From: Phycisphaerales bacterium
Lineage (GTDB): Bacteria > Planctomycetota > Phycisphaerae > Tepidisphaerales > Tepidisphaeraceae
Length of the DNA stretch: 7,728 nucleotides
Direction: 5' to 3'
Assembly (NCBI GenBank): GCA_028288775.1
Contig: JAQGHP010000569.1
Location: 1-7,728, forward strand
The notes under the pieces are model-generated. The model did not search any database and was not told where the DNA came from. It worked only from the letters and a program-made list of their open reading frames with translations. Shown here in pieces: positions 1 through 4,379 of the stretch. Numbering within the stretch: position 1 is the first letter of the stretch; each line of letters begins with the position of its first letter. The translations under genes and the position numbers were made by a program.

Positions 1-506
1 TCGCCGACGTGGGTCATGATCGCCATCTTTCGGGCGACGATCTCCTCGAACAGCGGTTTGTACTTGGGCGAATCGAGCCGCACGCCGCGCATCTTCAGGG
101 TGCCGGGTGAGGCGTGGAATTTCACGATGCGGCTGCCGATGTTGTAGAACGCTTCCAGCCGCACGAGCCACTCGTCCACCCAGTTGGGCGAGGTGTCCTG
201 CCAGCGCGGCACGGTGATGAACTGCTAGCGGTCGGGGTAATCGAGCTGCAGGCCAATCGCCTCCTCGAGCGGCGACATGGTGACGAAGCCGTCAATTCCG
301 TAATGGTCGGCGGCCTCGAACCACGCCGGCGCGTGATGGGCGGCGAGCAGGTGGCAATGAAAATCGATGACCGCCCCCCGCACCTTCGGCCGCGGCATCG
401 GCCGGCGGAAGTCGAGGCCGGTGCGGTTGTAGTCCGATTCCTTCGCCGGCGCAAAAATCGCGGCGACGTGCGCGGGAGGCGGAGGGGCGGCGGGTGTGGT
501 GCTCAT
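1..506 (-). pseudogene. Amidohydrolase (PF04909-like), N-terminal part, interrupted by in-frame TAG
   Basis: Reading from ATG at 504-506, residues 44-52 (GAVIDFHCH) hold the HxH metal-binding motif at the first strand of an amidohydrolase TIM barrel. A TAG at 225-227 stops the frame after residue 93, but the same frame then runs open to the window edge for about 75 codons. It still looks like the family: QFITVPRW, then IVKFHASPG (His about 131) and a barrel-strand MTHVG near position 1. The two halves therefore belong to one reading frame broken by a single codon; TAG is one change from CAG or TGG. Three neighbouring genes (777, 4076, 7173) end in TAG, so routine amber readthrough is unlikely. 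A sequencing error is as plausible as a genuine nonsense mutation. Upstream lies AAAAGG, close to the ATG. Met37 (MPRPKVRGAVIDFH) is an alternative start. The substrate cannot be told. The C-terminal part is outside the window. Confidence 0.75.
225..227 (-). other. In-frame amber codon inside the amidohydrolase gene
   Basis: The minus strand reads CGC TAG CAG TTC, with coherent amidohydrolase-like protein on both sides in the same frame and no shift needed. No SECIS-like or obvious stop-readthrough structure was recognised by eye. It is most simply a point mutation or a base-call error. Confidence 0.8.
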
Positions 507-560
507 ACCTTTTCAACATCGGCCAGCGCAACGGGCGGGCTGAAGAAAGTGGACCGTGGG

Positions 561-566
561 ATTATA
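561..566 (-). promoter_or_regulatory. Candidate -10 box (TATAAT) for the amidohydrolase gene
   Basis: On the minus strand a perfect TATAAT lies about 55 nt upstream of the ATG at 506, which would give a leader of roughly 48 nt. No convincing -35 hexamer is present at 16-18 nt spacing, so this is a weak candidate resting on one exact hexamer in GC-rich DNA. Confidence 0.25.
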
Positions 567-615
567 GGTTGCTCGCAGTGGCGGCGTCGCATTGCAATCC
601 GGTCGCGCTCCGGTC

Positions 616-746
616 CCCTCTCCCCCGTACTCGGGGGAGAGGGATACGGTGAGGGGCGGAACGTCGAGTTGTGCATTTTTGCTAAACACGCAACTTCACG
701 TCCGGCCCCTCACCCCTGCCCTCTCCCCCGAGTACGAGGGAGAGGG
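616..746. repeat. BIME/MITE-like nested palindrome of two inverted REP-like hairpins
   Basis: Two 58-nt arms (616-673 and 689-746) are inverted repeats of each other with about 48 of 58 positions matching, separated by a 15-nt AT-richer loop. Each arm is itself a hairpin. In 616-643, CCCTCTCCCCCG pairs perfectly with CGGGGGAGAGGG around a TACT loop. In 719-746 the same stem has one mismatch and an AGTA loop. A GGTGAGGGG block follows the stem in each arm. Two REP-like hairpins in inverted orientation are the layout of a bacterial interspersed mosaic element or a non-autonomous transposable repeat, usually mobilised by REP-associated (RAYT/TnpA-REP) transposases. No transposase is present here. 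It begins about 30 nt after the 777-1907 gene stops, so it may also act as a transcript-end barrier, but there is no U-tract for a classical terminator. Confidence 0.85.
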
Positions 747-776
747 AGAAGCACGCCGGCGCGATGAATGACCGCG

Positions 777-1907
777 CTATTCTCTCATGGACGATGGGTC
801 GATCCCATTGCTTCGACACCATTCCCGATACGCCTGCGGGGCAATCTCGCTGGGCTTGATCTCGCTGCGGCCGCCCCAAAATACATTCGTATAGCTGACG
901 GGAATGCCTGTCGCGGCCAAGTGCTCGTCGATGGCGGCTTTGTGGGCGAGGACCATTTCCTTTTCGGTGCCGTGGGCGACGCCCATGATGTTGACGTTGT
1001 TGAACTCCGGGCCGCCTTCGCGCCAGTAGGCGTGGGTCATGATATGGAATCGGCCGACCTCGCAGCCGGTTTCAATCTCGCGGCCGATGGGCACGGCCCA
1101 GTGGAACAGCGCGTTGAACTTCGTGACGCGCTCGCCAGTGCTGAGCGGTTTGACGTGTTCGAGGAATGTGGAAAAGCGGCCGACTACGCCGCGTTCGTTG
1201 AGGGAACGGGCGACTTGCAGGAAGGTATCCAGCGGGACGCCCGCCTCGTCGGCGCGGGCTTGCCAAAGGTTCTCCGTGATTTCGTCGGCCGCGAATTCGC
1301 GCTTGAGGGAAACGAGCACCTGCCAGTCGAGATCGGTCAGCTCGACGATATTGGTATTGAGCACCTCGGCGGGCTGGTCGCTCTTGCTGCCTGGCGCCAT
1401 CCCGCGACGGCGGACGTGGCCAACGCCCAGCGCGAAAAGCCGCTTTGCGGGCATCAGGCGGAAGGACGTTGCGCCGGTTTTCGACGCGAGAAATTCGCAG
1501 TGCTTCGCCAGCGAATACCCCTGCGGCACCTTGAGCGTGGTCCACAAACGGTAACGCGAGCCGGCCACCACGGTGTCGGTCGAGCGGATGACCACGTGCC
1601 CGGAAAATGGGTCGTGTTTGAACATGTAATCGAACGCCGATTGGAGCTTTTCCTCGGGTACGCACCACGCGACCAGCGAGCCGCGGGCAAGGTTGGTCGC
1701 CATCATCGTCTGACGGACGCGGCGGATGGTTCCCGCGCGGAGCATCGCGGAAATGCGCTCGCGCACGGTAGCAGCATCAACGCCCGATTGTTGGGCGATC
1801 ATACCGATTGGGTCGGCCTGAAATCCCTGCACTTTGTCTTCGGAAACTGCGAGAATGCGGGAGTTGATCGAGTCGTCGAGGGTTACGGGAATTGCTGCGG
1901 TGGTCAT
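777..1907 (-). CDS. Fused siroheme decarboxylase-like protein (AhbA-AhbB/NirDL type, Lrp/AsnC fold)
   Basis: A 376-residue protein made of two homologous halves of about 175 residues. Each half has a winged-helix HTH (about 35-67 and 190-245) followed by an AsnC-like alpha/beta domain. The family signatures are visible: IRRVRQTMMATN and LVAWCVP in the first half, VVGRFSTFLEH and NALFHWAVP in the second, then a motif region near 104-128 (RYRLWTTLKVP) and near 287-312 (MTHAYWRE..NNVNIMGVAHG). Siroheme decarboxylases AhbA/AhbB (alternative heme route) and NirD/L/G/H (heme d1) decarboxylate siroheme to didecarboxysiroheme, and NirDL is a known natural fusion. The second half keeps TH.Y.R, but the first has IRSTDTV where members usually carry a His/Tyr/Arg stretch, so the halves differ. 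No other heme or nir gene is in the window, so a regulatory (Lrp-type) role remains possible. The start is ATG at 1905-1907 with a weak Shine-Dalgarno. The stop is TAG at 777-779. It is divergent from the sigma operon. Confidence 0.75.
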   Translation of the reverse strand: MTTAAIPVTLDDSINSRILAVSEDKVQGFQADPIGMIAQQSGVDAATVRERISAMLRAGTIRRVRQTMMATNLARGSLVAWCVPEEKLQSAFDYMFKHDPFSGHVVIRSTDTVVAGSRYRLWTTLKVPQGYSLAKHCEFLASKTGATSFRLMPAKRLFALGVGHVRRRGMAPGSKSDQPAEVLNTNIVELTDLDWQVLVSLKREFAADEITENLWQARADEAGVPLDTFLQVARSLNERGVVGRFSTFLEHVKPLSTGERVTKFNALFHWAVPIGREIETGCEVGRFHIMTHAYWREGGPEFNNVNIMGVAHGTEKEMVLAHKAAIDEHLAATGIPVSYTNVFWGGRSEIKPSEIAPQAYREWCRSNGIDPSSMRE

Positions 1908-1942
1908 GGTGGTTGGTCCAAACGGTCTGCCGCGTTTGAATA

Positions 1943-1958
1943 TTTTTCACGCGAAAAA
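1943..1958. promoter_or_regulatory. Inverted repeat TTTTTC-ACGC-GAAAAA in the divergent intergenic region
   Basis: A perfect 6-bp inverted repeat with a 4-nt spacer sits in the 103-bp gap between the divergent minus gene (start 1907) and plus operon (start 2011). It lies 36 nt upstream of one start and 53 nt upstream of the other. Position and symmetry suit a shared operator, perhaps for the adjacent HTH-containing protein or sigma system, but no binding protein can be assigned. No convincing -35/-10 pair was found in the gap. Confidence 0.3.
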
Positions 1959-1995
1959 CCGGCTTCGGCATCGTATAGCAGGCGTCCCTCAAACG

Positions 1996-2002
1996 AAAGG
2001 AG
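1996..2002 (+). promoter_or_regulatory. Ribosome binding site AAAGGAG deciding the start at 2011
   Basis: AAAGGAG lies 8 nt before ATG 2011. The open frame extends upstream to 1834, but that extra part overlaps the divergent gene, has no such site, and would bury the signal peptide. Confidence 0.8.
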
Positions 2003-2010
2003 CGTTCGAT

Positions 2011-2958
2011 ATGAGGTTGGCTCAATGGACGATGGCGTGCGTCGGGGTTTTGTTTTTCACTTGCGCGGCTTATGGACAATCTGACTTGAAGGCGAGCCCG
2101 CCGGCGGCGCCCCCGCCCGCCAAGCAGCCCGATGCTGGCTCAAACGGACTCATCAATGACCTCAATTTGGAGAGTCCGACTCTCGAGGACGTTCTGAGCG
2201 CCTTGCATCGGGCCGATCCGAATTTCCAGGCGGTCGTCGCCCGCGAACCGGGCGTTGCGCCTGACGGCCCGACGCTTCCCGCGCTACGCCTGAAGAATGT
2301 CACATCGGATCAGGTGTTACGATTGCTCTCAAACATCCGTCCGATCTCTTACGAACAGATCGAAGGCCAGGGCAGCCCCATCTGCCTCGTGCGGGTGCAG
2401 AACCCGGCGAGGGAACAGGGGGCGGGCGAGGCGCCAATGGAGACCCGCGTCTACCGGCTTACCGAGGCCATGGCCGGGCTGAACGCGACGGACAAGCCAG
2501 GCACGCCCGCCGACCGCGAAGCGGCGCTTAATCAGGTATTGTCGCTCATCAAGGCGACGCTCGCGCAGGTTGAAGACGGCTCGGGTGTGAGTCCGGTGGT
2601 TCAGGTTCACGCTGAGACGCGCACCCTTATCGTGAAGGGGACCGCCGACCAGTTGCACGCCGTCGAGGAAGCGCTCGCGGCCATCAACCCGAACCGGGAC
2701 GTGGTGGCGCGGCAGAAGCAACTTGAGGACCGGGACCAACAATCCAAGCGCGAGGCGCTGCGGATTGCGCAGATGGAGGAGCAGGGTGCGAGCAATAACG
2801 TTGAGGTCAGGCAGCTCAGGGATAAACTGAATTCGGTCGAGGCGCAGCTGGGGGAGATGCAGAAGGTCGCTGCCGAACGGGAAGCGGAAATAGCGCGCCT
2901 TAAGGCGATGGCGGGCCAAAGCGGCAAAGGCGCATCCCAGGGCGGCGCGAAGGAATAA
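2011..2958 (+). CDS. Secreted secretin N-domain-like protein with C-terminal coiled coil
   Basis: A 315-residue protein. Residues 1-22 form a signal peptide (basic MR, hydrophobic ACVGVLFFTCAA, likely cleavage after AYG), followed by a low-complexity Pro/Ala linker to about 45. Residues 55-110 (TLEDVLSALHRADPNFQ ... LKNVTSDQVLRLLSNI) resemble a secretin/TonB short N-terminal (N0/STN-like) fold. Residues 144-227 (ETRVYRLTEAM ... RTLIVKGTADQLHAVEEAL) match the pattern of an N1/NolW-like secretin repeat, where a 'TLIV.GT..Q...VE..L..I' strand-helix is typical. Residues 230-300 are charged and heptad-like, a probable coiled coil. The outer-membrane secretin barrel is absent, so it is not a secretin itself; a periplasmic partner, scaffold or sensor role is inferred. 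The stop is 6 nt before the sigma-factor start, indicating co-transcription. The family assignment rests on pattern recognition, not on a profile search. Confidence 0.75.
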   Translation: MRLAQWTMACVGVLFFTCAAYGQSDLKASPPAAPPPAKQPDAGSNGLINDLNLESPTLEDVLSALHRADPNFQAVVAREPGVAPDGPTLPALRLKNVTSDQVLRLLSNIRPISYEQIEGQGSPICLVRVQNPAREQGAGEAPMETRVYRLTEAMAGLNATDKPGTPADREAALNQVLSLIKATLAQVEDGSGVSPVVQVHAETRTLIVKGTADQLHAVEEALAAINPNRDVVARQKQLEDRDQQSKREALRIAQMEEQGASNNVEVRQLRDKLNSVEAQLGEMQKVAAEREAEIARLKAMAGQSGKGASQGGAKE

Positions 2959-2964
2959 CCGGGC

Positions 2965-3510
2965 GTGGCGGACGCTGTCCACAGCCTGACGGCAGGCCTC
3001 GCCGCTGGCGACCCGCAGGCGGTGGAGGTTTTCTATTGCCGCTATTTCGATCGGCTTTATGCACAGGCCCGTCGCGCCACGGGGCGCGACGAGGCCTTTT
3101 GCCTTGATGTGGTGCAGGAATCGGTGCTGAGGGTTTTGCGGTCGGTGCGGCCGGCGGGTTCGGAAGCGCAGTTTGTTTCGTGGCTGCGGCTAGTCGTACA
3201 GACGACGGCGTATGACATGCTCCGCTCCGAAACCCGCCGACAGCGCCGCGAGCTTTTGGCGGCTGGTTCGAGAAGTTACGCACACAATCGGCCCGAGCCG
3301 AGCGACGCCGAGCAGCTTGAATGGCTGCGGGCGCAGATCACCGCCCTGGATCCGGAGATCGCCCGCATGATCGAGATGCGTTTCACGAACCGATGGACGC
3401 TGACGCGGATCGCACAACGGCTTGGGCTGTCAGTGGGGACCGTCGACGGAAGGCTGCGGCGGGCGCTGCGGCAACTGCGCGACCGGGCCGGGGAGGATTA
3501 TGATGAATGA
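2965..3510 (+). CDS. ECF-family RNA polymerase sigma factor
   Basis: A 181-residue protein of typical ECF length. Sigma-2 spans about 20-95: FYCRYFDRLYAQARR, then DEAFCLDVVQESVLRVLRS (region 2.2, core-polymerase contact) and FVSWLRLVVQTTAYDMLRSETRR (2.3/2.4, -10 recognition). A short linker (100-115) is followed by sigma-4 at 118-175 with LDPEIARMIEMRF and the helix-turn-helix TLTRIAQRLGLSVGTVDGRLRRALRQLR (-35 recognition). The start is GTG at 2965, preceded by AAGGAA about 9 nt away and only 6 nt after the upstream stop. The 3' end overlaps the next gene by 8-11 nt. It probably redirects RNA polymerase to a small regulon that may include its own operon; the target promoters cannot be read from this window. 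ECF family confidence is high, the subgroup is not assigned. Confidence 0.92.
   Translation: MADAVHSLTAGLAAGDPQAVEVFYCRYFDRLYAQARRATGRDEAFCLDVVQESVLRVLRSVRPAGSEAQFVSWLRLVVQTTAYDMLRSETRRQRRELLAAGSRSYAHNRPEPSDAEQLEWLRAQITALDPEIARMIEMRFTNRWTLTRIAQRLGLSVGTVDGRLRRALRQLRDRAGEDYDE
3490..3497 (+). promoter_or_regulatory. Ribosome binding site GGGGAGGA inside the sigma gene, deciding the next start
   Basis: A strong GGAGG core at 3492-3496 precedes tandem ATGs at 3500 and 3503. The 6-nt spacing favours 3503. The site lies within the last codons of the sigma gene, so the two genes are probably translationally coupled. Confidence 0.75.
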
Positions 3511-4021
3511 ACCCTATCTTCGGCTTTCGGATGAAGGCGAACGCCGCAGGGAAAACATCCTGGCTATAGCGCACCGCGAAGCCGGCCGTATCCGGCATCG
3601 CCGTGCGGTGCGGCGTATCGGCATCGCGGCCATTGCCATCGGTCTGACGGCCGCGCTGGCGATGCAATCGCGGCGCTGGGGCGCTTCGCGGGAGATTGTC
3701 CAAGTACGTCCCGACCAACATGATCCGATGCCGCCCGTCGTCGGACCCGTCGCGCCTCCGGTCCAGCGGAGGGCCGTCGCCGTTCGCCCGCCGAAGGAAA
3801 TCGTCATCACCGTCGTCAAGACCGATCCCGGCATCGCCCGACGATTGTCGGTCAAACCCCCGACGACAGGCTGGGAACGAATCGACGATGAGCGGCTCCT
3901 CGCCGAGCTGGCCGCGGCCCACAGGCCCGCGGGGCTGGCGTACGTGGATGGGCGGGAAGTGGTGCTGTTTCGCACGTCCGATGGCGGCGCAGAGTGGCGC
4001 ATCCATCGCCCATTTCGATGA
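3503..4021 (+). CDS. Single-pass membrane protein, candidate anti-sigma factor
   Basis: A 172-residue protein. The N-terminal 37 residues are highly charged (EGERRRENILAIAHREAGRIRHRRAVRR) and predicted cytoplasmic. Residues 38-55 (RIGIAAIAIGLTAALAM) form one transmembrane helix. The rest is predicted periplasmic: a Pro/Val/Arg-rich linker (70-100), then a compact C-terminal segment with ERIDDERLLAELAAAHRPAGLAYVDGREVVLF. The ATG overlaps the stop of the ECF sigma gene by 8 nt (11 if the preceding ATG is used), the usual arrangement for a cognate anti-sigma factor. However, the cytoplasmic part is shorter than a ZAS/RskA anti-sigma domain and no zinc motif (H..C..C) is present. The anti-sigma role is therefore inferred from gene order and topology alone. 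No enzymatic motif was recognised. Confidence 0.65.
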   Translation: MNEPYLRLSDEGERRRENILAIAHREAGRIRHRRAVRRIGIAAIAIGLTAALAMQSRRWGASREIVQVRPDQHDPMPPVVGPVAPPVQRRAVAVRPPKEIVITVVKTDPGIARRLSVKPPTTGWERIDDERLLAELAAAHRPAGLAYVDGREVVLFRTSDGGAEWRIHRPFR

Positions 4022-4075
4022 AGCTTCACTGCGAGACTCGCCAATTCGCCAGGGAAGGCACGCGTTTTCGTCCTG

Positions 4076-4363
4076 CTATCGCCGTGAGCCTGTAACCCTC
4101 GGTGTCGGATAAGGAGAAGCGTGTGGGCGTCGGCAGCTTTCGCACTTGCCGCTGAGCACGTGGCGGTAGTACGCGACCACTTGCGCGAACAGGTCGTCCC
4201 CGCTTTCGGGGCAGCGGCTCGGCGAAGCGCGGACATCGTACCCGCACCGCATGCAGCGGCCCTCTTCGTAGCGGAATCGGGACGAGTCTTCACGCCGTTT
4301 GCGCCTGTGCCATGACACTCGAAGTCTCGCCACGCCGAGGAGATTTGTCAGCAGTGCGTGCAT
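4076..4363 (-). CDS. Small planctomycete-type zinc-ribbon protein
   Basis: A 95-residue protein: N-terminal MHALLTNLLGVARL, then a basic run (HRRKRRED), then the C37-x2-C40-GYDVRASPSR-C51-P-E sequence typical of short zinc-ribbon segments widespread in Planctomycetota (usual form CGYDLR..P.RCPECG). The expected fourth cysteine is serine here (S54, AGC rather than TGC). A second pair, C74-x2-C77 (GKCESC), lies nearby and could supply metal ligands. Function unknown. The start (ATG at 4361-4363) is 16 nt after the glycogen synthase stop on the same strand, so co-transcription is likely, though no strong Shine-Dalgarno is visible. The frame also extends upstream into the synthase gene, where it is only a shadow. 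The gene converges on the plus-strand membrane-protein gene across a 54-bp gap in which no terminator hairpin was seen. Confidence 0.6.
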   Translation of the reverse strand: MHALLTNLLGVARLRVSWHRRKRREDSSRFRYEEGRCMRCGYDVRASPSRCPESGDDLFAQVVAYYRHVLSGKCESCRRPHASPYPTPRVTGSRR

Positions 4364-4379
4364 GGCTTGCCGTCGCTGG

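Noticed and set aside
719..746. Intrinsic terminator for the 777-1907 gene
   Set aside because: A strong hairpin is present, but no T-tract follows on the minus strand, and the same hairpin recurs inverted at 616-643, so a repeat element explains it better.
114..767. 217-codon plus-strand open frame
   Set aside because: Runs antisense through the amidohydrolase and across the palindromic repeat; its product is repeat-derived and matches nothing.
768..2084. 438-codon plus-strand open frame
   Set aside because: Lies antisense to the siroheme decarboxylase-like gene, has no family features, and is explained by codon bias of the GC-rich opposite strand.
2329..2982. 217-codon minus-strand open frame
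   Set aside because: Antisense shadow of the secreted secretin-like gene, whose signal peptide and Shine-Dalgarno support the plus strand.
3383..4293. Minus-strand open frames of 207 and 259 codons
   Set aside because: Shadows of the sigma and membrane-protein genes; arginine/alanine-rich with no motif, while the plus strand has overlapping genes with good Shine-Dalgarno sites.
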